Positions 24,408 to 36,335 of a stretch of DNA of 64,000 nt are shown here, piece after piece (position 1 is the first letter of the stretch; each line of letters begins with the position of its first letter). The notes beneath the pieces were generated by a model. It was not told where the DNA came from, ran no database searches, and saw only the letters and a program-made list of their open reading frames with translations. Where the stretch lies: the NCBI RefSeq assembly GCF_026745355.1, contig NC_079210.1:29454218-29518217 (forward strand), written 5' to 3'. The position numbers and the translations under genes are program-made. This stretch comes from Beta vulgaris subsp. vulgaris (Eukaryota > Streptophyta > Magnoliopsida > Caryophyllales > Amaranthaceae).

Positions 24408-24675
24408 TGTTGAAATGTGATTCAACATTCAGCACGTATGAAGTACTGTCAAGTAGTCAATTGTTAGTTGCTATTGTTTAGAAGCATTATGTTAGTAGTT
24501 AGTTTGAATTCCCTAAATGTTAACCACTCACATAAGTAGTGGAATTTGTTGCTTTGGTCTCGTTTTATTTTACTTATATATACATTGTAAGCTGAGTTCA
24601 TTAAGATATTATCGGATTGCAGTTTTCCTACTTTTCTATTGTGAGTTTGTCTAAGTTAGTACTCTAGATCCAACA
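24408..24675 (+). repeat. 5' LTR of the Copia element
   Basis: This 268-bp LTR starts TGTTGAAATGTG and ends CCAACA. A TATA-like ACTTATATATAC lies near 24574-24585. The matching 3' copy starts at 28477 directly after the polypurine tract AAGGGGAGG and shares GATTCAACATTCAGCACG with it. Confidence 0.88.
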
Positions 24676-24677
24676 CT

Positions 24678-24690
24678 TGGTATCAGAGCT
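24678..24690 (+). promoter_or_regulatory. Primer binding site for initiator Met-tRNA (Copia)
   Basis: TGGTATCAGAGCT lies two bases after the LTR and matches the plant iMet-tRNA 3' end. Confidence 0.9.
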
Positions 24691-24784
24691 GAGAGTTATT
24701 CCGGGTTCATATCCATGGAAGTGAGAGAGAAAATTAAGGGGCTTAACACAAGGGAAACATGAGTGAAAGAGACGTTTGATCACA

Positions 24785-25600
24785 ATGCAATCCACTGGAT
24801 CAAACAATATCTCCTCAATGTTGCCTATTTTCAAAGGCATCAATTATCAATTCTAGAGTTTGAAAATGAAAACTCTCTTTAAATCCCATGGTTTACGGGG
24901 ATCAGTTGAAAATGGTTTTAAAGATGATGATACTGAGCAGCCAGATCAGACACTTCGAGAGAAAAGAAAGAAAGACTAAGGCCTTGTCTATGATACTACA
25001 AGCCTTAGATGATGAGATCTTTCCTAGGATACTATCTGCATCCACATCTCATGAAGCATGGAGTCCTCTAAGCCAAGATTACTTGGGAGATAAGAAAGTG
25101 ATTATAATTAGGCTGCAATCACTACAAAGGGAGTTTGAGACTTCCCTCATGAATGAGAAAGAATATGTGCAAGACTATCTTTCTCGAGTAGTTGGATCTG
25201 TGAATCAGATGAAAGCCTATGGAGAAGAGATGAGTAATGAGCATATTATTGGCAAGATCTTGAGGAGTCTTACCAAACAATTTGATCATGTTGTAGCTGC
25301 AATTGGGGAGTCAAAGGATATGGAAACAATACCTTTGAAGAGTTAATGGGGTCACTGCATGACAATGAAGAGAGACTGAATAGACCAGTTGAAAAGAAGG
25401 AAGAAAATACCTTTGCAGTAAAGGATGAATCTCATAGTAGAGATAAATACAGACAGTTCAATGGAAGAGGAAGAGGTAGAGGAAGGTTTGGTGGTAGAGG
25501 CAGAGGCAGATGGCAAGGAACTGAAGGGAGAGAGAAGAACTCTTACAAGAGTGTTATCAAATGCTACTAGTGTAAGAAGAAAGGCCATAAGGATCGGAAA
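24785..25600 (+). pseudogene. Copia gag (UBN2 type) with zinc knuckle
   Basis: The frame starts ATG at 24785, has an early in-frame stop near 24855, and resumes as the conserved UBN2-type capsid region ILQALDDEIF to GKILRSLTKQFDHVV (24888-25346). An RG-rich tract (GRGRGRGRFGGRGRGR) follows, then a CCHC-like remnant KCY*CKKKGHKDR near 25560, where a stop replaces a residue between the cysteines. The protein would form the particle shell. Confidence 0.82.
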
Positions 25601-25689
25601 TCAATTGCCGGAAGAAAAACGAAGAAAAAGAAGAACAAAAGTCCGAGCAAAAGTCTAACTTTGCAGAACAAGAAGAGAAGTTATTCATT

Positions 25690-28440
25690 GCAGTCAAACC
25701 AACTGAAACCAAGGAAGAAACTTCCTAGTATATTGACAGTGGATTCAAACCACATGTCAGGAACAAAACCTATGTTCAGGTAATTAGATGATGGACAGAA
25801 GAGCAAAGTCACACTTGGTGATGGAAAACAACTCAATGTAGAAGGAAAGGGGACAATAGCTCTCAAAACTGAACAAGGGAACATCAAAGAATTCCATGAT
25901 GTTCAATATGCTCCGAACTTGGCTCACAATTTGCTAAGTGTGGGACAACTAGTAAACTATGGATATTCGGTACTCTTTGGATCTGAAATAATAGGATGTT
26001 TACTTTGAATCTGAAAGAAGGTGTAAGCAAAGCTTTAACGGTGAAAGGTTATGAAAATGCAAGGCTTTGGCATTTGAGATATGGCCATCTGAACATGAAG
26101 AGTTTGAAGTTGCTGGCAGAGAAAAAGATGGTAATAGGTTTGCCACAAATGGGTGAATTGGAGTTGTGTGAAAGGTGTATCTATGGCAAGCAGTCCAGAG
26201 GGTTCCAAGTGGAAATTCATGGAGAGCAAGTGAATGCTTGGGCTTGCTACATGGTGACCTATTTGAGCCAATGCAAACATAATCATTAGGAGGTAGTAAG
26301 TATTTTTTCTTACTCACTGATGACTACAATAGAATGAGTTGGGTATTCTTTCAGCAAAAGAAGTCAGACGCTTTTGCCAATTTCAAGAAATTCAAAGTAA
26401 TGATGGAGAAGCAGCATGGGAAACAAATCAAAGCTCTAAGAACAGATAGATGAGGGGAGTTCACCTCACATGAATTTACTGAGTTATGTGAAGTAGAAGG
26501 AATCAGGATAGAGCTAACTGTACCATATACTCGAGAAAAAATGGAGTGGAAGAGAGGAAGAACAGAACTGTGGTTGAAATGGCAAGAAGCAAGTTGAAGG
26601 CAAAAGACTTGCCAAATGAATTGTGGAGTGAAGTAGTAGCAGCAGCAGTGTATCTTCCCAATATTTCTCCAACAAGAGCAGTCATGGGAAAGACACCCTA
26701 TGAAGTTTGGAGAGGGAAAAGACCACATGTAAGTCATTTAAGAACATTTGGTTGTATTACGTACATTTTGGTTAATTTAAGATCCAAATTAGATGAAAAA
26801 TCTGTAAAGTGCATTTTTATTGGATATTCTGCTCAATCCAAAGCATATAGGCTGTACAATCTTATTAGTGGTAAAATGATCATTAGTAGGAATGTCATCT
26901 TCAATGAAGATGGAGTGTGGAATTGGAAGCATGAAGAAAGGAGTGATGGAAATAAGTCTTTTGTGATCTTTGATACAACAACAACTGATGCAAATCCAGT
27001 TGCAGAAGAAGCGCCATCACCTTCAAACTCCCCTATGACATCACACAGTCCTATAAGCACTGCAGAGAATTCTGGTGGTTTTGTTTCCTCAGATTCATCA
27101 AGTTAATCACCTCCAAGGAAAATAAGAACCTTAGCAGAGATATATGGAAGATGTGATTTTGCCCTGTTAGTCACTGAACCTGCAACATTTGAAGAAGCAT
27201 AAGTGAAAGAGGAATGGCAGGCAGCAATGAAAGAAGAAATGAAGTCTATTGAGAAAAATAACACATGGGAGTTTTTGTTGAATCAGCCTTCTTAAATGGA
27301 TAACTACAAGAAGAAGTTTTTGTTGAGCAACCAAAAGGTTTCATTAAGAAAGTAGAATAAGAGAAGGTATACAAGCTGCACAACGTACTCTATAGATTGA
27401 AACAAGCACCAAGAGCATGGTATAGCAAGATAGATGCCTTTTTTCTCACAAATAGCTTTGAAAGAAAAGAGAATGAACCTACTCTTAGATCAAGAAGCAA
27501 AGAGCACAAGAGTTTATTGTGGTATGTCTATATGTAGATGATATCATATATTTCAGTTCTGCATAAAATTTGCTGGAAGAATTCAAACACTCCATGATGG
27601 AAGAGTTTGAGATGATAGATCTAGGAAAGCTACACTACTTTCTTGGATTGGAAGTGAAACAAGGAGAGGAAGGTATCTTTGTATGCTAAAGAAAATATGG
27701 AAAAGATATGCTCAAGAAGGTTAATATTGGAGAAGGAGATATTACAGCAACACCTATGAATACAAATGAAAAACTTCAAAGAGAAGATGGAACAAGCAGG
27801 CTGATGAGAAGCACTTCAGGAGCATGGTTGGAGGATTACTATATATCACACACACAGGGCTTGATATAGCCTATAGTGTGAGTGTAGTATCAAGATAATG
27901 CACAGTCCAACTAAACAACATTTAGGAGCAGCAAGAAGGATACTCAAATATGTTGCTAGAAGTGTGAATTATGGAATCTGGTATGAAAGTGTGGAGAAGT
28001 TTAGCCTGCTGGGCTATATTGATAGTGATTGAGCAGGATGCTTGGATGACAAAAAAAGCACCTTTGGTTCAGTATTCAGCTTCGGATCTGGAGCAGTCAC
28101 ATGGAGTTCAAAGAAGCATGACACAATAGCTCTATCCTCATATGAGGCAGAGTTTGTGACAGCAGGAGCAGCTGGAAGGCAAGCAATGTGGCTGAGAAAA
28201 TTGCTTAAGGATTTATGCAGTGAATAAGGAGGTACAATTAAGTTGTGGTGTGACAACAAGTCAGCTATTGCCATGACCCAGAACCCAGCTTTCCATGCTA
28301 GAACAAAGCACATTGAAGTGCAAATCATTTTATAAGGAAGATGGTACTTGAAGAGAAATTGAGCTGAGTTTTCGTGGAACAAACTATCCTGATATATTCA
28401 CTAAGGCATTATGTCAAGCAAAGCACAAGTTCTTCATGGA
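25690..28440 (+). pseudogene. Copia pol remnant (protease, integrase, RT, RNase H) with internal deletion
   Basis: The protease is recognised by a DSG-type site near 25735 and by LLSVGQLVNYGYSV. The GAG-pre-integrase region is ARLWHLRYGHLNMKSLKLL (near 26065) with a CX2C pair. The integrase core is partly open at 26546-27106 (RNRTVVEMARSKLK, VWRGKRPHVSHLRTFG). Reverse transcriptase is damaged: after EKNNTWE at about 27271 the text jumps to the SAFLNG block, so the N-terminal RT part is deleted. YRLKQAPRAWY, a damaged YVDD region near 27530 and the RNase H end (SSYEAEFVTAGAAGRQAMWL, 28130-28200) follow. The element cannot move by itself. Confidence 0.87.
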
Positions 28441-28529
28441 GAAGATAGGAATGAGAGAATTTGAATCAAGGGGAGGTGCTGAAAAGTGATTCAACATTCA
28501 GCACGTATGAAACCACCACCACCACCATT

Positions 28530-31500
28530 ATAAAACCAACTAAAACTGCTAAACATTTCGAGCTCAAGCCATAGTTTATTTAGTTCATCTCACATGACTT
28601 ATGCGGGAACAACCAAAGAGAGCCTTACTAATCATTTAGCTAACTTCCAAGAGAAGTGTAATACTTTGAAACTAACAAATGTTTCCGATGATTTGATTTG
28701 ATATTGTGCTTTTCCTTTTTCTCTCAGGACAAAGAAAAAGAATGATTGAAAGAAGAAGAAGTGAGCAAGATCGCCACATGGCCAGAACTGAAAAAAAGGC
28801 CTTACTTTACAAGTTCTTTTCTCCTCTAAGAACTTCAATGTTCATAAATGAGATATTTGATTTTTAACAACATATATAGGAGTCTCTCTATGAGGCATGG
28901 CAAAGATACAAGGATTTGTAAAGACAATGCACACACCATGGCATTCCTGAGTGGCTATTGATTCAGACAATTCATGATGGTCTGAAGCATGTGTTTGAAG
29001 TTCTATTAATGCCGCATCTGGCGGTACTTTCAAGGCCAAAACTCCGGAAGTCGCGAAGACATTGTTGGATGATATATGACTGCCAACATTTATTTGAATG
29101 ATTGGAGGAGTGTGTCTCGTGGAGCCCCTAAAAGGGGAGTTAAGTATGAGGTTGATGCTATTGCTATCTTTATCTAACACTGTGCAGGTTTTGGCAGCTA
29201 AGCTTGACCAATTGAGTAGCGGATCAATTGCACCTGTTTTTGAGTATTGTAAAGTGCAAGGTCAATCATTTAATGAGTGTCAATACAACACCACGGGAGG
29301 ATAACTAAGCAAGATAATTCCCTCATAAACACAAACACAAGACCACAAAACATCGCATACTCAAACACATATAATCCAGGTTGGAAAAATCATCCAAATT
29401 TCTCTTACAAAAATAACCAACCTCAACCTCCATACACAAACTACTCTCAATCACTCAGTTTCCAACAAAGGCCACCATTCAACTCTTCCTCCTCTTCCTC
29501 TACATCCAACCTTGAGACTATTATGGAGAAATAGCTACTTCTTAAGTAAAGCAAGTTGAATATCAAGCACAGTAAAATGAATTCTTTAACAACTCTCTCC
29601 AACAAATCATTGCTCATTATAAATTGATGGAGAATCATATGACCTAACTTGTCCAACAAATTAGTCATCTCTCTAAACCTTCAGGCCAACTTCCTAGGCA
29701 AATTGAACCAAATCCTAAGGTGCATATCCATGACATTTCATTAAGGAGCGGTAAAGAATTGCAAGAGCCTACAAAGAAGGTAACTGAGCAAAAGAAAAGT
29801 GTAGAAGAGGTTATTATAGGGTTGAGTGAAGAAGACCAAGGGGAGACGATTTTGGAAGATGAGGCCAAAACAAGCCACATATTTCATTCCCTCAAAGACT
29901 GGTGTTAGGAAAAATTGAATAGAAGTATGGGAAGTTCCTTGATATCTTGAAGAAGCTGCAAATCAATATCCCTTTTTTGGATGCTATTTATGAGAGGCCT
30001 TCTTATGCTAAATTTTTACAAGACATGCTCTCTAATTAAACAAAAATTAAAGAGAATGTCACTTTTTCACTAACCGTTGAGTGTATTGCTATTTGCATAA
30101 TAAGCTTCCACAAAAGCTAGGAGATCCATGAAGCTATTCTATTCCAATCAAACTTGGTGATATTGCTATCAAGAATTCTTTGTGTGATCTTGGAGCTAGT
30201 GTTAGTCTCATGCCTTTATCAATCTGCAAGAAACTCAACATAGGTGAACTAAAACCCACACGCATCTCTCTCGAACTAGCTGCAGAACAATAAACTTTTC
30301 ACTTGGTATCCTTGAAGATGTTCCTCTTCGAGTGGTTAAATTCTTTATTCCATGTGACTTTATTATTATGGAGATGGAAGAAGATGCACAAGTTCCCATC
30401 ATCCTTGGGAGACCCTTTTTGGCCACTGCTGGAGCCATTATTGACATGAAAAAGGGTAAGATCAACTTTGAAGTAGGTGATGAGAAGATGCAGTACACAC
30501 TCACAAACTCCATGAATTCTCCTTTAATGAGAGAAGTGTTTATAGAGTGGATAATCTTAATGAGGTGAAAGAAGCCAAGACCTTCACTTTGCAACTTGAT
30601 GATTCATTACAAACAGTTTTGATGGGTAGCACCAATGAGGAAGATTGGGAGGCCAGGAATACAAGCGACTTTTAGAGGTGAAACGAGCTATTGAATCTGA
30701 AAAGCCTATTAAGGAAAAATTGAGCTCGGCAGAAATTAAGGAGATTACTACGCTTCCTAAGGTAGAACTGAAACCTCTTTCCTCTAATTTGAAATATTAT
30801 TCATGGGTCCCAATGACACTTATCTTATTATTGGTAATGTTGAACTTGATGGAATTAAAATTGAAAAGCTACTTGTTGTTTAGAGAAAATATAAGAATGT
30901 CATTGGGTACACGGTTGATGATATTGAGGGCATTAATCCCTCCTTTTGCATGCATAAAATCATTCTTCAGGACGAACATGCTTCGTCTATAGAATCTTAA
31001 CGATGACTTAATCCAAATATGATTGAAGTAGTCAAGAAAGAGGTTCTTAAATTGCTTTATGTAGGTATAATCTACCCTACCTTTGGTAGTAAGTGGGTTA
31101 GCCCTGTACAAGTAGTTCCAAAGAAAGAAAGCATGACCGTCAAGAATGATAAGGGTTAGAAAATTCCAACTAGACCTGTGACAGGGTGGTGCATGTGTAT
31201 TGATTATAGAAGATTGAATAAGGCCACCAACAAAGATCATTTTCCACTGCCTTTCATTGATCAGATGTTGGAAAGGTTGGCAAAACATTCTTTTTTCTGT
31301 TCGTTGGATATTTAGGTTTTTTCCAAATCTCTATTCTTCCAAGTCACTTGGAAAAAACTATTTTTACATGTCCTTATGGCACCTTTGCATATCGAAGGAT
31401 GTCATATGGATTATCTAATGCTCGTGCCACTTTTCAATGTTGCACGATTCCAATTTTCTCAAATCTTATTAAGACTTCTATGAAATTGTTTATGGATGAC

Positions 31501-31935
31501 TTCTCCGCCTATGGAACATCTTTTCATGTTTGCCTTGCTAATTTACAAAAGGTGCTCCATAGATGTCAAGAAGTTAATTCGATTCTCAATTGGGAAAAAA
31601 TTGATTTTATGGTGCAATAAGGAGATGTTTTGGATCATGTTGTCTCTCATCGGGGTATTGAAGTTGACAAAGCTAAAATAGAGGTCATTGAGCGTTTACT
31701 ACCTCCTAACTCTGTTAAAGGAGTTAGGAGTTTTCTTGGTCATGCGGGATTCTATCGCCATTTTATAAAGGATTTTCCTAAAATTGCTCGACCTCTAACT
31801 GAGCTTTTAGGCAAAGATGTCTCTTTCGTGTTTACTGATGCTTCTACTGAGGCTTTTCATAGGTTAAAGGGAGCTCGTATCTCTGCCTGTATAATTCAAT
31901 CGCCTAACTGGAATCTCGATCAATTTGATAATTAA
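28530..31935 (+). mobile_element. Athila-like Ty3/Gypsy remnant (gag, protease, reverse transcriptase)
   Basis: Gag is seen at 28570-29300 through CNTLKLTNVSDDLI and CTHHGIPEWLLIQTIHDGL, both Athila-type phrases. The protease is near 30185 (SLCDLGASVSLMPLSICKKL), with Leu where the Ser or Thr after the catalytic Asp would be expected. RT spans 31030-31935 with CIDYRRLNKATNKDHFPLPF, MSYGLSNARATFQ, MDDFSAYG in the catalytic position, and VRSFLGHAGFYRHFIKDFPK. The frame is broken many times. Integrase and both LTRs are absent, so only the left and middle part of the element survives between the Copia 3' end and the TCGAG-rich region. Confidence 0.85.
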
Positions 31936-33995
31936 CCTGATGGTGGAAGGTGCCTAGCTGTCAATATTCCATTTGGCTCGACGAAGAATGTGGTGTATAT
32001 ATACTTTGGTAACCTGGCGCATGAACCTCGACTTACAAAGTCCCAGCTAAACTATCTTTGGTTTGGTCTACCTTGCATCACTCTCACTTGGCAACTTTGA
32101 GACACGTTGAAGCTGGCATAACACTTTGTTACTACTCGAGCAATTAAGAACGAACTCTACTCGAGTGATAGTTGATAACAAAGGGTGACACCAAGAAGAC
32201 AACAAAGGGTGACACCAAGAAGACACGCCTCAAAGATAGTTGCAGGTTATGTAAACTGGATCAATACTTCATTACTTCTCTAGTATTACAACGATGCATC
32301 TCCTACTCGAGACATGTTTTTCTTCTATTAAAATTTAAAGGTGAATGAGTTAGCGCCAACTCGACTCGCCTTGTTAAAGCTGCATCTCTTACTCGAGGTC
32401 ATGTTGGCAAGTCTCCCCTCGACATCACCATTACGGAGACCCTACTACTCGACTATTCCTGTTGCTACCATATTTTCACTTAGAATATTACATTCGAGCT
32501 GAGTCAAGCAAACTACTCAAGCATATGCAATGTTACTTCAATTCAAGCTCCTCGAGCATCCGCAATGATGTCTCTCGACTTAGTCTGTGTTAAATGAGCT
32601 AGCACCAAACCGGCTCGTCAAAGTTACATCTCCTGCTCGAAGTCATGTGCTCAAGTTCAAGGTTGAATGAGTTGGAAGTCTGGAACCGACTTGGCTTGCC
32701 TGTCAAAACGCAGCTCCCTTCGCTTCTCGAGTACTCTCAAAGTGCCTCGAAGTATTATATTCCTTGGTTGAATAACCTGACGCACGAAAAGTTATGACAT
32801 ACCAATCTGCTCGACTAAGGCTATGTTTAGTTCACCTGAAATTTTCTGATCTGAACTTATCTGATCTGATCTGAACTTATTTTTTCTGATCTGATCTTAT
32901 CTGAACTTATTTTTTCTGAACTGATCTGATTACAAGATCTTATCTTTTAGATTTCTCTCAATATATACGAAAAAATATAGTCATGTGGGGTCTTGTTTGA
33001 TTCGTCTCAATGAATACTTTATTAATATTCAATTATTATAATTTTTACTATTATGTAATGAAAGATATTTAATAGTAAAAATGAGTTTAAAAACTGACAG
33101 ATCTGATCTGATCTGATCTGAACTTATTTTTTCTGATCTGATCTGATTAGATCTGAAATAAGCAAAAATAAGGTGAACTGAACATAGCCTAAGAGTGTTT
33201 GAGTATTACTCGACCACCATGTAACAACCATGCAAGTACAACTCTTATTCTCGAATGATTTACCTTTCATGGCTCTTACACGGATTGACAGCAACTCATG
33301 ATTCTTGCTAGCCCCATCATATCATTTGCCACTTAATCTCGGGTCGGCACGGTCAGTTCTTCAACTCATGCAAATGTCAGGCCTCGAGTTCAGTAAAGAA
33401 GCTTACCATCACAGAAAGACACGACCGTGCACCATCCTCGAGGGACCGACCTGTAGCTCGAGCAACCTGAACATGGCTTGAATGATCCCTGTTGTGGCAC
33501 CAATAGTTGATGTCGAACATGGGACCACCTCAAGCTTGTCTAGTAATGAATGATAAACCATTCTCTCTTGAATGGTCAGGCATTTGAAGGAACAGAAAAA
33601 GTTATTCGAGTGCTCCAACTCAGTCTGCCTTCAATGAATCGGCACCGCTTCGGCTCATCTCCTCAAAGTGCATCTCTTGCTCCTTTTACCTTCCTAGACC
33701 TTTGTCGTGAATGCATGGGCAAACCTAAAAGCCTAATCATATTTCTCGAAGAAGGTATGTGTGTGCCTCGAAGTGTTAATAAGATTGAATGAGAAAAAGC
33801 TTATCGAGTGGCCTGCTGTTTAAGGAGGTTATAACACAAGAGAAGATTTTTTAAAGGCTTCACATGTTTGGAAGTTGGCGCCTAAATAGGATTTAATTGA
33901 CGAGTTGTAATGCTCGAGCAACATCCGTGCAAAGGCCTTCTTTACTGGGTTACAATAAATAAATGGGCTCTTACATAATTAGTTAGTGGAATACA
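31936..33995. other. TCGAG-rich old repetitive DNA, no gene
   Basis: This stretch carries CTCGAG, CTCGA or TCGAG many times and no supported coding region. Phrases such as AGTTGGCGCCTAAAT recur at about 33878 and 48074, and TTCTCGA(A/G)GAAGGT at about 33746 and 48002. It therefore belongs to the same old repeat family as the DNA flanking the Tat element on the right. It is probably the LTR or untranslated part of an older element, but I cannot draw borders. It contains one Tourist-like MITE. Confidence 0.5.
32819..33189. mobile_element. Tourist-like MITE (PIF/Harbinger group)
   Basis: The left end GGCTATGTTTAGTTCACCT and the inverted right end GGCTATGTTCAGTTCACCT match with one difference. 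The flanking 3-bp duplication TAA (32816-32818 and 33190-33192) fits PIF/Harbinger insertion. The 371-bp body has no coding capacity. It is filled near both ends with tandem CTGATCTGATCTGAACTTAT phrases in both halves. Confidence 0.85.
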
Positions 33996-34902
33996 TGTTG
34001 GAACACAAGGTGACACTCAAGAAAGGGGGGTTGAATTGAGTGACGCAATCTAATTGATTTTCGCAAAATCTCTGTAAAGGCACTGTGCCAAACACTCGTA
34101 AATCGCTGATTTGAGATTTTGCGAACAATAAACGAAAGGTATGGGAAATTTGATACGCAAACACAAGATATAACGTGGTTCAATCTCACCTTTGAGATCT
34201 ACGTCCACACGAAACAAAACTCTTTATTTCTTTCAATCCTAAATATCAACCTCTTAATACAATAAGATTCCCTCACTACTAACCCTAGTAGTGCCAACCA
34301 ACCTTTAACTCTAAGAGTTGTAACTCTCTATAATAGTGAAATTACAGAAAGAAAGAATCCTCAAACGTGTGCTTCTTATTCAAGCAATTAGAGGACAATT
34401 ACAATCGTATAATAGTTACTTGAAACTGACTCGAACAGTGCTACGCTTAGTGCCTTAGGAAATTGTTTTCAGGTCTTAATATTTTCGGTTTTTCTCTCTG
34501 AAAACGTGAGATATAAAAGTGAATTATAAACCCCTTTTATAGGACATGTCTTGGACAAAAATCCTCCAAAATATCTTTATCTTTTAATCCTTAATTTAAG
34601 GGATATAACTCTCCTTTTTAGAATAACAACTTTATCCTTTTTCATCTTTATCTTTAATTCTAAAAAGATAAGTTTTCCTTAAATCAATGTTTATCTTATA
34701 TTTTGAATAACCAATAGATTTTCTTTTTATCTCAAATTCTTTTATTATCTAAAAAGCATTTTCGAAAAATCTTATTTTAGAAAACTATTTTACACGTTTT
34801 AACAAAAAACACTTTTTTTCTCAAAACACGTTTTTCTTAAAAAATCTTTTATAAAAATGTTTTATCAAAACACGTTTTTAAAACTTTGTTTTATTTCAAA
34901 AA

Positions 34903-36005
34903 GGAAAAATTGATTTTATCAGTCCCAACTATGGGCGCCCTGATAAAAACAGTCCCAACTTTAATTTATTATTGTTCAGTCCCAACTTTTTGGGGTATTT
35001 TACAATAACGCTCCAGGTTAACTAGTAACCGGATGAAGAGGTCAATTTTTTTTCAACAATTTTTACTTTTTTTTTTTTTACTATTTTAACTCATCTTTCT
35101 CTCTCCTTCCTCCCCTTCCCCCTCCCTTGCCACCTCCCCTCCCCTGCTCTAACCCCCTCTCTCTCTCCCCTAACCCACCACCCATAACAACCCCAGCCCC
35201 ACCACCCAGCACCCCCTCCCCGCCAGTCGCGCCGCCCCCCTCCCCTTCCCCGCCAGACGCGCCGCCCCTCCCCGTCCCCACCGGTCGCATAACCCCCTCC
35301 CCGTCCCTTTGCGCACAGTTGTTTTTTTTGGCATTTCAGAGGGTGTTTGCGACGTTTGCGGGGGAATGGAAGGGGAGAGGGTTTAGCGGCGTTTGTGGGG
35401 GAAGGGGAGGGGAGGGGGTTTAGCGGTGTTTGCGGGGGAAGGGGAGGGGGTTAGCGGCATTTGCGGGGGAAGGGGAGGGGGTTAGCGGCATTTGCGGGGG
35501 AAGGGGAGAGGAGGAGAAGGGAAGGGGAGGGGGTTGTGCGGCGGTTGCAGAAGAAGGGGAGGGAGCTGCGGGGGGGGGGAGAGGGGGTGGGAGTGCTGCG
35601 GTAGTTGTAGGGGAAGGGGAGGGGCTGCGGGGTGCGACAGTTGCAGGGGAGGGGACTGCGGGGTGGGGGGGGTGGTGGCTGCAGAGGAGGGAGCTGGTGG
35701 ACTGGTGTTGGTGGTTTCGAGGGAGGGGGCTGGGGGGTCGGGTTGGTGGTGGGGTGGTGGCTGGGGCTGGGGTTGTTAGGGGTGGGGGGAGCAGTGAAGA
35801 GAGGAGAGAGGAAAGAGGAAGAAGAAGATAGAAAAAAAAAGGGAATTGTTTTTTTGGCAAGTTTACCTGCTACAGCAGGTTAGAAACCTGTTGGGACTGG
35901 TATTGTAAAATACCCTCTAAAGTTGGGACTGAACAATAAAAAACAATAGTTGGGACTGTTTTTGTCAGGGCGCTCATAGTTGGGACTGATAAAATCAATT
36001 TTTCC
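34903..36005. mobile_element. Mutator-like element (MULE), non-autonomous
   Basis: Terminal inverted repeats of about 100 bp begin GGAAAAATTGATTTTATCAG and contain three AGTCCCAACT phrases on each side. The flanks carry an identical 9-bp duplication TTTCAAAAA (34894-34902 and 36006-36014), the length made by Mutator transposases. No transposase is present in the 1.1-kb body. It inserted into the solo LTR and so is the younger of the two. Confidence 0.92.
35087..35840. repeat. GC-rich strand-asymmetric core of the MULE with 31-bp tandem units
   Basis: From 35087 to about 35310 the plus strand is C/T-rich (CCCCTCCCC phrases). From 35340 to 35840 it is G/A-rich with many runs of three or more G. 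A 31-bp unit TTTGCGGGGGAAGGGGAGGG plus GGTTAGCGGCA repeats near 35427-35510. The two halves could pair into a long imperfect hairpin, and the G runs could form quadruplexes. Long open frames here (for example 35430-35831) are low-complexity Gly/Arg/Glu-rich artefacts. Confidence 0.8.
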
Positions 36006-36335
36006 TTTCAAAAAACTAATTTCCTTTTATATAGTTATATAAAATTAACATAATTATATATTTTCTTAACTCTAAGAAAATAATAATTATCTTAACTTTA
36101 TATTACTATTTTTTGGACACATAACATATCACTTAGTTCAAGTATATTACATTTTTACACAAATTAACTATACTTAGGAATTTAATATAAACTTGGACTT
36201 CAATCTTGATTCTTCATTTCTTCAAAGTCTTGATTTATTTATTCATTTCTCAACCATCTGTGATACACACTCATATTATAGAACATATTGTTTATCATCA
36301 TCAAAATAACATTGACTTAGAGTCACAACAATACA

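Larger units (their letters stand above)
24408..28511 (+). mobile_element. Ty1/Copia LTR retrotransposon, decayed, 3' LTR truncated
   Basis: The order is 5' LTR (24408-24675), iMet primer site, gag, protease, integrase, reverse transcriptase and RNase H, which is Copia order. It begins 137 bp after the TBL stop codon on the same strand and may lie in that gene's 3' UTR. The 3' LTR keeps only its first 35 bp (28477-28511) before sequence of an Athila-like element begins. The usual test for a target duplication is therefore lost. Internal stops are frequent. Confidence 0.9.
33996..36330 (-). mobile_element. Solo LTR, split by a Mutator-like element
   Basis: The ends TGTTGG and CACAACA are flanked by a perfect 5-bp duplication ATACA (33991-33995 and 36331-36335). 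No internal region or second LTR exists, so this is a solo LTR left by recombination between two LTRs. Without the Mutator-like insert it is about 1.2 kb. Its layout (GGGGGGTTGAATT near the left end, AACACAAGATATAACGTGG further in, a CTTGATTCTTCATTTCTTC zone near the right end) resembles the long LTR at 61580-62959. This suggests the same Copia group and the minus orientation. That kinship is inference. Confidence 0.82.

Noticed and set aside
35420..35883. Several long open frames on both strands in the GC-rich core
   Set aside because: They are products of low-complexity G/A or C/T runs inside the MULE, with overlapping frames open on both strands and no domain.
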